64,000 bases of DNA from Allolobophora icterica (GCA_963556255.1 OY744606.1:73463252-73527251); one strand, 5' to 3'; shown: positions 1 through 10,209, counted from the first letter of the stretch. The notes: generated by a model not told the origin, from the sequence alone. Made by a program: numbers and translations.

Positions 1-27
1 CCTCAGCAGTGCTCCCAGGTTTTAACC

Positions 28-300
28 ATGGAAAGATATGTAGAAAGAGATTCAGAAAGTAAGGATTTTATTTTTATTTATTCCGGATATTTCTATAGCG
101 CCTCTCGAAGTCAACTACTACTCAGAGGCGCTCCCGACTACAGCATTGGTATACTGTGCCGGAATTTTCACGCCGAAGCGCCACGAGCAATTGTGAGTGA
201 AGGACTTGCCCAAGGTCCGTACGCAGCGGCTAGAGTGGGATTCGAACCTGCAACCCTCCGGTCACAAGGCGCCGAACTTACCACTGAGCCACCACGCCCC
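28..300 (-). mobile_element. tRNA-derived SINE
   Basis: Read on the minus strand from about 300 downward, this begins with a tRNA-like head. A box A-like TGGCTCAGTGGTAAG lies near 275-290 and a perfect box B, GGTTCGAATCC, at about 239-249; together they form an internal pol III promoter. A unique body follows, then a 3' tail at 78-135 whose AGCGCCTCT and AGAGGCGCT arms can pair. An A-rich end lies near 60-75. The head is too decorated and followed by too long a body for a functional tRNA gene. The same 3' tail ends the LINE fragment at 17878-18095, so that LINE family probably mobilised it. It sits just downstream of another LINE fragment (305-510). Confidence 0.75.
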
Positions 301-304
301 AGGA

Positions 305-510
305 TACCGTAGAGAGGAAGGAAGGGAATTCCACACAAGGGCCCTGTGTTGGCAAAAGATCTAGTTTGAGCTAGACTGGTCCTGGCACGCGGAACAAAGA
401 GGATATGCAGGTTGCAGAGCGGAGAGGTCGGTGAGGAGCAGCAGAAAGAGGGGGCAGATGAGGTCCCTAAGATATTTGGAAGTAGCACCCAGTTTAGACT
501 TAAGGACAAG
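305..510 (-). pseudogene. LINE ORF2 C-terminal fragment
   Basis: The minus strand encodes FVPRARTSLAQTRSFANTGP followed, after frame slips, by a WNSLP-like segment. This matches the conserved block after the reverse-transcriptase domain of CR1/L2-like non-LTR elements (R-x-R-S-F-x-x-x-G-P-x-x-W-N-x-L-P). Another frame gives KLGATSKYLRDL, typical of the stretch just before. At least two frameshifts separate the pieces, so it is dead. A SINE lies immediately 3' of it on the same strand, perhaps inserted into it. Confidence 0.6.
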
Positions 511-630
511 TACAAGAACTTTAAATTGAATGTGTGTACAGTACATATGTATGTATGACATGTACATGTAATTTATTTGCAAGTTCGAAGACATTTAATA
601 CAGTGCAGTCAAAGGCACTAACCATACAGC

Positions 631-800
631 CAGGGGCGTCTACACCATAGAAACCTTGGAGCAAATGCTCCAACCAAGAAATAGGGGAAGATCTGTCAGT
701 GCGTGTGCCACCATTTTAGGGGGGAAGGAACGGGAAGGGGGGAAGAAGAGGGGGAAAAGGGACGTTGCTCCAATGACTTAGGGGGGGACAGACGCCCCTG
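631..800. mobile_element. hAT-type MITE, family 1, copy 1
   Basis: A 170-bp non-autonomous element with termini CAGGGGCGTCT and its inverse AGACGCCCCTG. It is flanked by an exact 8-bp duplication, CATACAGC (623-630 and 801-808). CAG-type ends with 8-bp target duplications are diagnostic of the hAT superfamily. The interior is G-rich on this strand and non-coding. A second copy in opposite orientation is at 29475-29654. Confidence 0.9.
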
Positions 801-808
801 CATACAGC

Positions 809-1477
809 TATCTAACGGATGTAATATTTTACAGGTGTACTAAAAGCAACTGGGAAAACAATATTTCTCGTCGTCAAAGGATTGAACAGGTGCATTAAAC
901 GTAGGTGAAAATGTATTTTCAACAGAGGCAAGTCAAACAGTATGTACAAGCAATGAAATTCTATGCCTGTTCCAACATAGCAGAAATGACCATATTTACA
1001 TAATTACATAATTATGTAATTAAATAGGTGCTTGTATAAAATGTGCAGGTACCTCATAATATCAAATAGCATATGAGATAAGGTTATTGCATAAGTGATG
1101 AGTTTAAAAGCCTCTCGACAGTAGTAGTTGACCTGGCTGAGCTGTTCTTGAAGCTGGAAGCTAGTGCTTCATGCAGAATTCTCTCTTAACACTTTAACAA
1201 TGAGAGTGTACTAAAAGCGACTGGGAACCTATGCAGCTCGTTGCTAAAGTGTTAAGACTCATGATCCCTAATCCCAGTAAAACAGCTAGATTTCTATTTC
1301 TAGAATACAATAAGATTTCTATTTCTGGAATACAACTAATAACTGAAATACCAAATGTGTGCCTTTGGCTACAAGAAGCTTACTATTCTTTGGCCAAAGT
1401 AAGTATACACGCAAGCAAGCAAGTAAACAAACAAGTGCACCTTTACTTGCATAAGAAAAGCACACCAGTAGAAGACT
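809..1477. other. Intergenic stretch, no gene seen
   Basis: AT-rich sequence without a recognisable coding region. A GTACTAAAAGC.ACTGGGAA word occurs twice (about 837-857 and 1208-1228), suggesting an old local duplication. The small open frame at 1231-1479 matches nothing I recognise and ends against the hAT insertion. Confidence 0.4.
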
Positions 1478-1485
1478 GACTATGT

Positions 1486-3839
1486 CAGTGATGGGCAAAG
1501 TGCGGCCCGCTGCCGCATGCGGCCCTCGGACTCCTTTTGTGCGGCCCGCCGAGGCGTGCGGCCCGTGGGCAGCATGTGGCCCTCGGATTCCTTTTGTACG
1601 GCCCGCCGAGAATGCTAAGACACTTCAAATTTTGAAATTCAGTTTTATGCCGTAAATATATTTTGGCAGTTGATCATCGACGTCTAGCATAATATTGACA
1701 TCATGTGTTGACTTTGCTTACTTATTATCCTTAGCTGCAGTGAAATTAGCGCCGCCTAGGGAAGCAGTAAAGTAGATCATTCTTGAAAGATTATTTATTC
1801 TTTCGGATACGTAATGGCGTCGAATAACAAGAAACGGAAATTGTCGGCAGAGAAAAGATTATTTCACGACGAATGGTTGTTACATTATTTCGTTACACCA
1901 AACACAATATTACAAGGCTCCGGTAGTATATGTTTAATCTGCAAGGAATCAATATCAGTGAACAAGGAATACAACGTTAAGCGCCACTACGAGTCCAGAC
2001 ATGCTGAGTATAATACGAAATATCCTGTGAAGTCTACCGAGCGGCAGAAGCGCGTTGATTTCCTGAAAAGTGAGCTTACTAGACAGCAGACAATTTTCAG
2101 TAAAGCACAGACTGTACAGAAGAAGGCATATGTTGCGTCGCTGAAAGTGGCATGGACATTGTGTAAACATAAGAAGCCTTTTTCGGACGTTGATGTTGTT
2201 AAGGAGTGTTTTTCTGAAGTTACGTCTACTTTGTTTAGTGACGATAAGAAAATGCAAGATAGAGTTCGTGCTGAATTCAACGCAGTTTCTCTTAGCAGGC
2301 GCTGTATAACACGCAGAGCTGATGAAATAAATGTGGACATAGAAGATCAACTGAAAGAAGACATAACAAGGTGCCAATTTTACAGCTTATGTCTTGATGA
2401 ATCTTGTGACATTACCGATATTGCACAGCTAGCAGTATTCATAAGAATGGTTTTTTCAGACGGCTGCACAAAGGACGAGTTTCTGTCTCTGGAGCCTTTG
2501 TTGTCGACAACGCGTGGGCAAGACGTTTATCATGCATTAATTTCTGTACTTAATCGTTTTGATATCCCACCGGAGAAACTTGTTTCGGTTGCAACAGATG
2601 GTGCTCCATCCATGATGGGTTCACACAACGGATTAATTGGTCTTCTGCGTGCAGACGACAAATTTCCTGCATTTTTGTCTTATCATTGCGTAATTCACCA
2701 AGAAAATCTTTGTGCCGGTAAACTTGGGTTTGAAGAAGTGTTCAAAGAAGTTGTTAAGATTGTGAACTTCATCAGAGCGTCACCCTTGCGACACCGACAG
2801 TTTCGAGAATTTATCTCAGATATAGAGGATAAAAACTTTGATGACCTCACTTATCACAATAACGTCAGATGGCTCTCACGTGGAAATGTGCTTAAACGCT
2901 TCTTTAATTTGAAAACTGAAATACTTGCGTTTCTGCATGATAATAAGAGAGAACACGAAGTATTGTGTGATCACAGTTGGTTAACAAAACTTGCGTTCTT
3001 GACTGACATCACCAAACACCTAAATGACTTGAATTTAAAACTGCAAGGGCAGATGAAATGTTTGTCAGACATGATCTTGACAATTGATGCATTTAAGAGT
3101 AAATTGACATTGTTCAAAACACACTTGTCTGCGATGAACTGGACACATTTCCCTTGTCTTGGGGAAGTAATGCAAGCAGAAAGAACGTATCCTGAACAGT
3201 GTGACTTTGTTGCTGAAGTAGACAATCTGCTGCAAGAGTTTCAACTACGATTTCGTGAGTGTAACGCTATGAAAGTACACTTTCACTTTTTCAGAAATCC
3301 CTTCACGTTTGATCCGAACGACTTCACTGACTCTATCGTAAATGATGTCAGTAAAGCACAATTAGAAATATTGGAGATTCAAAGTGACGATGAACTTGCT
3401 CGATCTCATGCAAAAGTGAATCCAGCCGAATTTTGGCAGACTGTTAATCAGAACTCATATCCAACACTTAAGACTGCTGCTAACAAGCTGCTTTGTATGG
3501 TTGGGAGTACTTATTGCTGCGAACAGTTGTTCTCACAGATGAATGTTGTTAAGAACAAATTGCGAAATCGACTTACTCAAGACCACTTGATATGTCAGCT
3601 ACGTACAAGTATTAACAGCTACTCACCGCGTTACGACAACATTCAGTACATTGCCGATTGAATAGAATCAGTCACTATTCAAACTATTGTGACTGTACAC
3701 ACTTTATTGAACCTCTGGGCTGAATTACTTTGTTAACTATAGATTAGTTTCAATTTCATATGGCACATTTCTTTGTGGCCCGCGCCCATTCCCCACAAAA
3801 AGAATTTGGCCCTCGGAAAAAAACCTATGCCCATCACTG
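1486..3839 (+). mobile_element. Complete autonomous hAT transposon
   Basis: A 2354-bp element bounded by a 12-bp perfect terminal inverted repeat (CAGTGATGGGCA at the left, its inverse TGCCCATCACTG at the right). It is flanked by an identical 8-bp target duplication, GACTATGT (1478-1485 and 3840-3847). Just inside both ends lie several GCGGCCCGC and GGCCCTCGG copies, likely subterminal binding sites for the transposase. The single open transposase gene (1814-3661) fills the middle. Exact duplication, intact ends and an unbroken gene indicate a recent insertion that may still be mobile. Confidence 0.95.
1814..3661 (+). CDS. hAT transposase, GTF2IRD2/Charlie8-like
   Basis: A 615-residue protein in one exon from an ATG at 1814. 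A BED/SPIN-DOC-like zinc finger comes first (C40, C43, H58, H63). The RNase H-fold catalytic core follows, with D195 in SLCLDESCDI, D262 in ATDGAPSMMG and the family's C-x-x-H at C292/H295; E369 in FNLKTEI is a plausible third acidic residue. The hAT C-terminal dimerisation segment is near 525-605 (FWQTVNQNSYPTL to CCEQLFSQMNVVKNKLRNRL). Length and order fit Charlie8-type transposases, the family from which vertebrate GTF2IRD2 acquired its C-terminal part. In animals such proteins are often annotated as GTF2IRD2-like genes, but the terminal repeats and target duplication show this copy is a transposon gene. It should act in the nucleus as a cut-and-paste transposase on the ends at 1486 and 3839. 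No stop or frameshift was seen. Catalytic E assignment is tentative. Confidence 0.93.
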   Translation: MASNNKKRKLSAEKRLFHDEWLLHYFVTPNTILQGSGSICLICKESISVNKEYNVKRHYESRHAEYNTKYPVKSTERQKRVDFLKSELTRQQTIFSKAQTVQKKAYVASLKVAWTLCKHKKPFSDVDVVKECFSEVTSTLFSDDKKMQDRVRAEFNAVSLSRRCITRRADEINVDIEDQLKEDITRCQFYSLCLDESCDITDIAQLAVFIRMVFSDGCTKDEFLSLEPLLSTTRGQDVYHALISVLNRFDIPPEKLVSVATDGAPSMMGSHNGLIGLLRADDKFPAFLSYHCVIHQENLCAGKLGFEEVFKEVVKIVNFIRASPLRHRQFREFISDIEDKNFDDLTYHNNVRWLSRGNVLKRFFNLKTEILAFLHDNKREHEVLCDHSWLTKLAFLTDITKHLNDLNLKLQGQMKCLSDMILTIDAFKSKLTLFKTHLSAMNWTHFPCLGEVMQAERTYPEQCDFVAEVDNLLQEFQLRFRECNAMKVHFHFFRNPFTFDPNDFTDSIVNDVSKAQLEILEIQSDDELARSHAKVNPAEFWQTVNQNSYPTLKTAANKLLCMVGSTYCCEQLFSQMNVVKNKLRNRLTQDHLICQLRTSINSYSPRYDNIQYIAD

Positions 3840-3867
3840 GACTATGTAATACATAATACATGTACAT

Positions 3868-5563
3868 TAGGGTGATTCAAGTTCTGTAGGACAAAAATAA
3901 AAGTAAACAATTAAAAGAGGCTCTTTACTTTTTTGTTCCCTTTAGTCCACAGAACAAAACTGTGAAATATAGCTGAAATTGGTTTGGATTTAGAACTGCC
4001 TCAAAGAGCTCAAATATTTATTTGGAATATAAATTTTATTCAATTTAATATTTTTATTGTAAAGCATTTTAAATTACTCAGTAATACTTACTTACTTATT
4101 TCTTAATAAAGAACTAAAAAGAACATAAAACATAACTATAATTTATGAAAAAGAAAATATTGGAAACTATTTGAGAAATACTTTTTAGCATTATTTAATA
4201 AATAAAGGAAATAATATTATGGCTGAAACCAGGTCAAAGACATTCATTCATCTTATTGGAGAACCTCAGGAAACGTTCTGAAATAGAGTATTGCCTACAA
4301 GCTTGGATGTATTAAAAGTTTATTTTATTCATCACAAGAAAGATAAACTTTCTTAGAAAGAGTTGAAATTGAAGAAGACAGAACATTTCTTGTGGATAAG
4401 TGATCAGAAAGAAAATATACCATGGCATGCAAATTTGGCCAAGAAAGAAGAAAATAAAGAATTAAAATCACCAGAAGATAACTTAAGGCGTATAAAAGAG
4501 GAAGAAAGGAAAGAAAAAGCAGCGGAATATCTAAGTCACAAACAGTTGTCTACATGTTTTGAAAGTGAATCAGATGACAGTGATTCAGAAGATGAGTACT
4601 AATGAAAAGTTTTCAAATTTTGTGGAGGAACACTATGCGAAAACTCCAATTCCATCGACATCTGACTAAGAGAGTCAGACGAAATGAGTTCAATTCTGCG
4701 AATATCTTTCCACCAAATCTTGCTTTTGCACTGGATCGAACAAATGTCAGCAACAGAAAGGCAACCTACATCTCAGCGGCAGTGAAGAACTGAACTCATG
4801 GCAATGATAATGTATCCGTTTTATCCAATTTATCACTTTCGTTCAGCAGCATTCAAAGAACCAGATGATTCATTGATTCATATGTTCTGCAAATGTTTAA
4901 GTTGTCAATGACAGTGCAGAAAGAGGAATTGCACTAGCCTTAACCTTCAACTCGACAAAAAGCGAGATCAAAAACAATTCTTGTTCCAAATTGTAGAAGA
5001 CCATCGGAAACAATTTCCAAATTCAAACAAAAAGCACTTTTTCCTGAATGTAGTCATAGTCACTAATTTTTCTAGTTAATGCAGTACAGAAATTATGGAC
5101 TTATAATTGTATACTTTCTAACGAGTTTCATTTTAATTCATTAGAAACATATTGGCATTTAAATTTATAGACAAGGACGTAGCCAGACTTTAATTCAAGA
5201 GGAGGCAAAACCGGGAGACATCCAGGAGTACTAGGGGTGTGGAGGTATAACCCACTGAAAATTTTTTAAATATAAAATTTATTAATGTGGCTATACCTAC
5301 GGTTATAGATATGGCTTCTTAGGCAGTGTTACATTGTTTTTTAGACTTGACTGTTAAGCTTTTCAGTAAAATTGGTTGTTTACTGAAATTCGATTTTTTT
5401 TGACAAAACGAGTTAAAGTTTACTAATTTCAAAGTCGTTGAGGCAGTACTAAACATCATCCAAATTCATTGAAATTTTGTGTAGCTTATTTCAATACCAA
5501 AAGGAACAGAAAAAAGCAAGAGCACAACAAAAATAAGATTTTCCATTTTTCTGATTCACCCTA
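3868..5563. mobile_element. Decayed DNA transposon, family unassigned
   Basis: A 1.7-kb segment with inverted ends TAGGGTGATTC and GATTCACCCTA. It is flanked by ATGTACAT at 3860-3867 and 5564-5571. That 8-mer is itself palindromic, so the flank can be read as an 8-bp duplication (hAT-like), as part of a longer inverted repeat, or as a TA duplication. The interior holds a broken coding region (4363-4793). It starts only 20 bp beyond the target duplication of the intact hAT element. Confidence 0.75.
4363..4793 (+). pseudogene. Broken transposon protein remnant
   Basis: Two adjacent open stretches in different frames. The first is a highly charged, Lys/Glu-rich helix ending in an acidic tail, CFESESDDSDSEDEY. 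The second ends in LAFALDRTNVSNRKATYISA, a motif I have seen in uncharacterised transposon-like proteins of invertebrates (LDRTxVSDRxA) but cannot assign to a superfamily. A stop and a frameshift separate them. It lies inside the inverted repeats of the 3868-5563 element and is presumably what remains of its gene. Confidence 0.5.
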
Positions 5564-5787
5564 ATGTACATTTAAACTAAATTATTACAGGGGAAAATAT
5601 AATAGACATTGCTCAACTAAATATACATTGATTAATGAAATAACAAAATATATTTAAACAGTTACGATATTAAAAATGGGCAACATGAAAGGGTGGCTTC
5701 TTTGCAAGTGAGTACTTGCCCTCACGAAGAGGTGGCAAGGCTGATGAAGGCAGTGGTTGGGAAACTATTTTTGGCAGAGCTTCTCCC

Positions 5788-6835
5788 TAGGGTAACCACC
5801 TTTCTAAACTAGGAAGTCGGGACGCAATTTTGGAGCACCCAAATCGTGGAACACCCCACGATGTTGGACCAGAGGCGCAAGTCACGCAACTGAGTGATTT
5901 TTTTGAGAATGTAACAATTAATTTTAAAAAGACGATAAAGATTAAGATTTATGATTTTGAACACTGTAATGATGTCAGGATGTGTTTAAATGTCGTTAAA
6001 TTAAAGATGTTGCATTAGGTACAAACAAGGCCGTAGCTAGGGGGGTGTTTTTGGTGTTTAAACACCCCCCAAAATTAAATATGTAGAAATGAAATAATGC
6101 ATTTACTAACTACAAACCCCTTGATCAGTTAATTCGGTTGCTTGTCGGCTTGCTTAAGGACGAGAAAACACCCCCCGAAACAGAAAACACCGCCCCGAAA
6201 CAAAATCCTGGCTACGGCCCTGGGTACAAATATATTTTGATAATTTTTATAAGATTATACATGGTTCATTTCCAACATTAATTTCTGCAATTTTCTGACT
6301 GGGATTTTTTAAATAGTGTAACTCTAAGAACACGTGCAGATTCTGTCGATCAGATCAAGTTTTCATGCAGTTTAGTTATGCGATGATCATGATTTTGATT
6401 TAAAGCTGCATTTTAAATTACTCTTAACAGCTTTCAACAACAATTTCTGTCCTAAAACAAAGTTGTAGAACTCCGCACATGTCATTCTACAGCAGATCAA
6501 ATAATTAAAAATTGAAATTTAATAGAACTTGCAGAACACAACAGAAGACCAGCTAGTCTGCTAAATATTCTTCCTTCATCAAAGGTGACAGCATATTTAT
6601 GATATTTCACTTCGCCTGCATAGGGTGCGTTATAAATTTATAGTGGTGTTACTGTGCTGAACAAATATTGTATGAGTAATGTGTTTTAAGCCACAACATT
6701 TTGCTAGTTCGGATAAATTACCACAAATTTGAAAGTAAAGACGTCTGGCTGTCCCTACTAGGTCAAGTAAGGACGCGGGACATTTACCTCGAAATCGGGA
6801 CGGTCCCGACAAAATGGGGACAGGTGGCAACCCTA
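5788..6835. mobile_element. Non-autonomous hAT element
   Basis: Termini TAGGGTAACCACCT and (inverse of right end) TAGGGTTGCCACCT agree at 12 of 14 positions. Both sides are flanked by an exact CTTCTCCC (5780-5787, 6836-6843). The interior is AT-rich with no recognisable transposase. A smaller MITE (6026-6222) is nested inside, so this element is the older of the two. Confidence 0.88.
6026..6222. mobile_element. hAT-type MITE nested in 5788-6835
   Basis: Ends CAAGGCCGTAGCTAGG and inverse CAGGGCCGTAGCCAGG agree at 14 of 16 positions. The exact 8-bp duplication GGTACAAA flanks it (6018-6025, 6223-6230). The interior carries repeated ACACCCCCC tracts. It is non-coding. Confidence 0.9.
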
Positions 6836-6843
6836 CTTCTCCC

Positions 6844-7894
6844 TCCTAGAGCAATCAGCTCCAGCAGTTGGATCTTGCTATATGTTTGCTATCTGCAAGC
6901 CGTTTAAAGAGCTGCATTACAGTGTCTAAATCAAATGAGGTAGGCTACGATATCGAATAACCGTTTTAAAATGACTTCCCGCTAATGTTTCCTTGGTTGC
7001 GGAACAACAGTAGGATTTAAACTCTCCAGACTATGCATCCAAACCGACTCAACACATCGCTGGCAATTCCTTTCGCTTGTAAATGGCGAGCCATCGAACG
7101 ATACGACGATACCTTGTGTAAAACATACGGGCACCATAGAAGCCAACAGATTATCATCATTTAGCCTTAAAACTAAGACAGAAAATTATCCACTTACGGC
7201 TACCCGCGCCATGTCCCTGGGTTGATAAGGATGCTGTTGCCGCCATGTTGCTAGTCGCAATCCAGATAAAATATTCGGAATTAGCAATAAGCCGTCTAAA
7301 TTAACTGTTGACGTTAATTCCTCAACCCACAACACAAAAGCTGCCAACTGGCTAATTATGCTGCGCGGCCTCCATCTTGACGCATGCGTCCTACCAACTG
7401 TCAGCTGTTTCTACGGTGTTGCATAATGGCCAGCTTAGAAATCGAAATTGTACATCAGTGGAGAAAAGTACTTTTTTATTTAAGTACTCAGTCTCAGTCC
7501 ATTCGCATGCAAACTTTGCAAAGGCTTTATATCTCGCTTGATAGTCGTTTTTCAGCACGATGAGCTAATTATAAAATAGTAGTCAGACTGTATATTGTAT
7601 ATAGTTTGCAATATTCAACTCGTGTTCGTGAAGTTAGAAGCATCACTAGGCCTACTGCAAGCTTTACTATGGCATAAGACCAGTTCCGCCATACGAGGTC
7701 CATGCAGGATTCAATGAAGGTTGACTCAGAGTACCTGGACCGCGCACCGCACACCACCTGGCCATTGGTCGCCAATTTAGCCGATATTAAATTCCATATA
7801 GCGCCGACGAGAAGCAGGCCGCGGAAAAATCACCACCAGTACTGCGAGAAATTTCATATCCTACGTAACTCACCAAAACCTCACCACTTGCTAT
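6844..7894. other. Intergenic stretch, no gene seen
   Basis: Mixed-composition DNA with several ATG-poor short frames and no motif I recognise. GCCGCCATGTTG (about 7240) and AATGGCCAGCTTAG (about 7424) look like the kind of words found near animal transcription starts, but nothing coding follows. Confidence 0.3.
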
Positions 7895-8045
7895 ATCTCC
7901 ACAGGTCTTTCACTCAAAACTGAAAACACTGCTCTTTCACAAATCCTATCCCGATTCCTCCTCCTCTGTCTACCCCCCTCGCCGTCTAGACCCTATAAAC
8001 ACCACCCACCTTAGCCGTGCTGTCGCATGTTGCCTGGGCCTATCT
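7895..8045 (+). pseudogene. LINE ORF2 C-terminus (tail-B family)
   Basis: One plus-strand frame reads FHSKLKTLLFHKSYPD, then RRLDPINTTHLSRAVACC. The first part is the hallmark C-terminal end of non-LTR reverse transcriptases (F-x-x-x-L-K-T-x-L-F). The NTTHLSR segment recurs in the fragment at 36815-37020, so both derive from one LINE family. It abuts an oppositely oriented reverse-transcriptase core at about 8040. Confidence 0.65.
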
Positions 8046-8236
8046 TTGAGGAATTCAATTTCCCAATTGTATATTGAGTCTGGTATAGGTAGTTCCGCCA
8101 ATAGTTCAGCTAGGCTGTCATGTCGCACCATGTCGAAAGCAGGGCTGTAGTGGTAAAATTAGAGGTGAGTACACGCTACCGGTTAGTTTTCCGAAATAAA
8201 TTAGAGGTCAGTATACGCTACAGTATTTTGTGAGTA

Positions 8237-9445
8237 GGGGAACTAGGGGCGAGATGGATCACTGGGTATGATGGATCCCTTCCATTTAACCTATGTATGG
8301 TGTCGTCATCTACCGAATGTGTTTGAAATACTTTAATACTGTTGACGACTTGGTTCTTTGTGTACAAGTGCGAATCGAAACGGCAGTTTTTCGTTTTTTA
8401 TGAAAAAAAATCGATTTTTGACCTGTCTGATTTTATATTCAGTTGAGGGTTATTTCTTAAATTTTCAATTACGCATTGTGACAGGTTTTTGACAAAAGCA
8501 TATTTTGTTAGAAGTCCCTTTGTGTTTGAATAACGAATTCAGTATTGGCGTGATGTACAGCGGATATTAGTTTTCATTAGTGAAAAGTTTATACCTTCTG
8601 CATGGGGCGAGTTGGATCAGTCACCGACGGGGCAAGATGGACCCTGTGATCCATCTTGCCCCAATGGGTGTGTGTGTGTGTGAATTCTACTTGTGGTAGG
8701 CCTATGACAATTTTCATTCGACATCAAACTCTTTACTACATTAACAGCTGTTATAACAGATGCCCTATATATATGAATGGCACCAGCCCGCTATTCCGGG
8801 GGTCCGCTATTCCGGGTGCCGCTATTCCGGGGTCCACTTTCTGGAGGTCTGCTATATATGCCCTATATACATACCTACATACATACAAACATGCAGAGAT
8901 ACATACATACATACATACATACATACATACATACATACATACATACATACATACATACATGCATAAATACATACATACATACATGCATGCATACATGTAT
9001 GTATATATACATAAATACATACATGTATGCATGTATGTATGTATGTATCTCGTATTTGTGTATGTATGTAGGTATGTATATAGGGCACATATAGCGGACC
9101 CCGGAATAGCGGACCCCAAGAATAGCGGATCCAAACCATAAGAATAGCCTGGAAGCTTACCATAATGACAAGAAAGAAGTGACGGATTGCAGTGGTCCAT
9201 CTTGCCCCAATGACGAATTACAGTGGTCCATCTTGCCCCAGCATTGGGGCAAGATGGACCATAATTACCAAAAAAATTAATTAGAGAATTCTCCTCCCCC
9301 AAAAGGAATGCAATCAAATTTGTGTTCCCCATAGCTATGTTACCTCGTGGGCTAGGAGTAGAACAAAAAGTTTTCTTTTGTTGCACATTTGCGGCTTTTT
9401 AAAACCAAAAATTCCTTAAGGGGTCCATCTCGCCCCTACTTCCCC
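8237..9445. mobile_element. TA-inserting element nested in foldback arm
   Basis: Inverted ends GGGGAACTAGGGGCGAGATG and the inverse of CATCTCGCCCCTACTTCCCC are flanked by TA on both sides (8235-8236, 9446-9447), as for Tc1/mariner/pogo elements. CCATCTTGCCCC-type words recur in both orientations near 8615-8665 and 9195-9260. The uninterrupted sister arm A' preserves the empty site GTGAGTATAC, confirming the boundaries and TA duplication. It has no transposase and contains a further palindromic insert (8780-9135). Confidence 0.85.
8780..9135. repeat. Palindrome around CATA/TATG microsatellite
   Basis: Left side: three copies of a 14-bp CCGCTATTCCGGGG-like unit, then GCCCTATATACATACCTACA and (CATA)n. 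Right side: the inverse order, (TATG)n, GTAGGTATGTATATAGGGC and AGCGGACCCC-type units. The whole can fold on itself. It may be a small transposon whose ends are the CGCTATTC repeats; no target duplication was found. Confidence 0.7.
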
Positions 9446-9959
9446 TATACGCTACAGTATTTTAGTATAAATAAATATAAATATTTTGTGAGGTGAGTAC
9501 ACGGTCGCTAGAGGTGAGTATACGCTGTATACAGGGCTGTAGTCGAGGGTATACGCGGGTATACAGCGTATACTCACCTCTAGAGACCGTATACTCACCT
9601 CACAAAATATTTATATTTATTTATATTAAAATACTGTAGTGTATACTCACGAAATACTGTAGCGTATACTCACCTCTAATTTGTTTCGGAAAACTAACCG
9701 GTAGCGTGTACTCACCTCTAATTTTACCACTACAGCCCTGGCTGTATACCCGCGTATACCCTCGATTACAGCCCTGGTCGAAAGCCTTTGTAAAGTCGAG
9801 CGCAATGAGGTGGACGTAGGCTATTGGTGCTCTTGAAGTAGTTCCATTAGATCTGTAAGTAGGGCTGTAATAGCCGCCGTAGTGGAGCCAGTTGGTCTGA
9901 AAGCATACTGGTCGGTGAATCCTCAGCTCGGTTGAGCTGAGGATCCAAATGTGCTTCTA

Positions 9960-10075
9960 CAGTATACATGTATGTAAGGCGCCCTGCGTGACTGCCGTTT
10001 CTACTATATGTATGTTCACTGTACAGCGCAGTGCGGTTAGCAGGCGCTTAAATAAAGAAAAGATTATTATTATAA
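9960..10075 (+). repeat. LINE/SINE 3' tail fragment
   Basis: The sequence TACAGCGCAGTGCGGTTAGC then AGGCGCTTAAATAAAG ends in (ATT)n. This is the layout of the SINE and LINE tails elsewhere in the window (GGCGCT plus AT-rich end plus short tandem repeat). No body is recognisable. Confidence 0.4.
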
Positions 10076-10209
10076 CGGCCGCGGACCATAAAAATGAATA
10101 TTTGACTAATCCAAATTAAGAAATATAATTACGAGCAGTTTTAAATAAACTATATTATAACTTATAAGCGATACCCGAGATCTAAACTCGATTCTTTCGT
10201 GGAAAATGT

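Larger units (their letters stand above)
8140..9776. mobile_element. Foldback hAT-type element
   Basis: An element with CAGGGCTGTA ends and an exact 8-bp duplication GTCGAAAG (8132-8139, 9777-9784). It is built as A-S-A'-S'. Arm A is 8140-9531, spacer S 9532-9567, A' 9568-9740 is the inverted arm and S' 9741-9776 the inverted spacer (35 of 36 bases identical to S). Arm A is interrupted by a TA-flanked insertion (8237-9445); without it A is about 181 bp against 173 bp for A'. The single strand could fold into a long hairpin. No coding potential. Confidence 0.9.
8046..9955 (-). pseudogene. LINE reverse-transcriptase core split by transposon
   Basis: The minus strand gives DQYAFRPTGSTTAAITALL (about 9840-9910). 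A frameshift follows, then VHLIALDFTKAFD running up to the foldback hAT element. It resumes beyond the element (below 8139) as MVRHDSLAELLAELPIPD and IYNWEIEFLKDR. These are reverse-transcriptase blocks, including motif A (ALDFTKAFD) of Jockey/CR1-like elements. The hAT target duplication GTCGAAAG reads on the minus strand as codons for A-F-D, so the transposon landed in the catalytic motif. A stop plus a frameshift before the split shows that the LINE was already dead or has since decayed. Confidence 0.8.

Noticed and set aside
228..300. Functional tRNA gene on the minus strand
   Set aside because: Box A and B are good, but a long SINE body and tail follow and no clean cloverleaf with anticodon arm could be drawn.
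28..312. Plus-strand 94-residue frame
   Set aside because: It is the antisense of a tRNA-derived SINE (clear box A and B on minus).
1955..2377. Minus-strand frames opposite the hAT transposase
   Set aside because: Shadows of the plus-strand transposase gene, with no motif of their own.
8880..9050. CRISPR-like regular repeat
   Set aside because: Four-base units without spacers, in an animal genome.
8656..9386. Tyr/Thr/His/Met-rich frames on both strands
   Set aside because: Translations of a CATA/TATG microsatellite palindrome.
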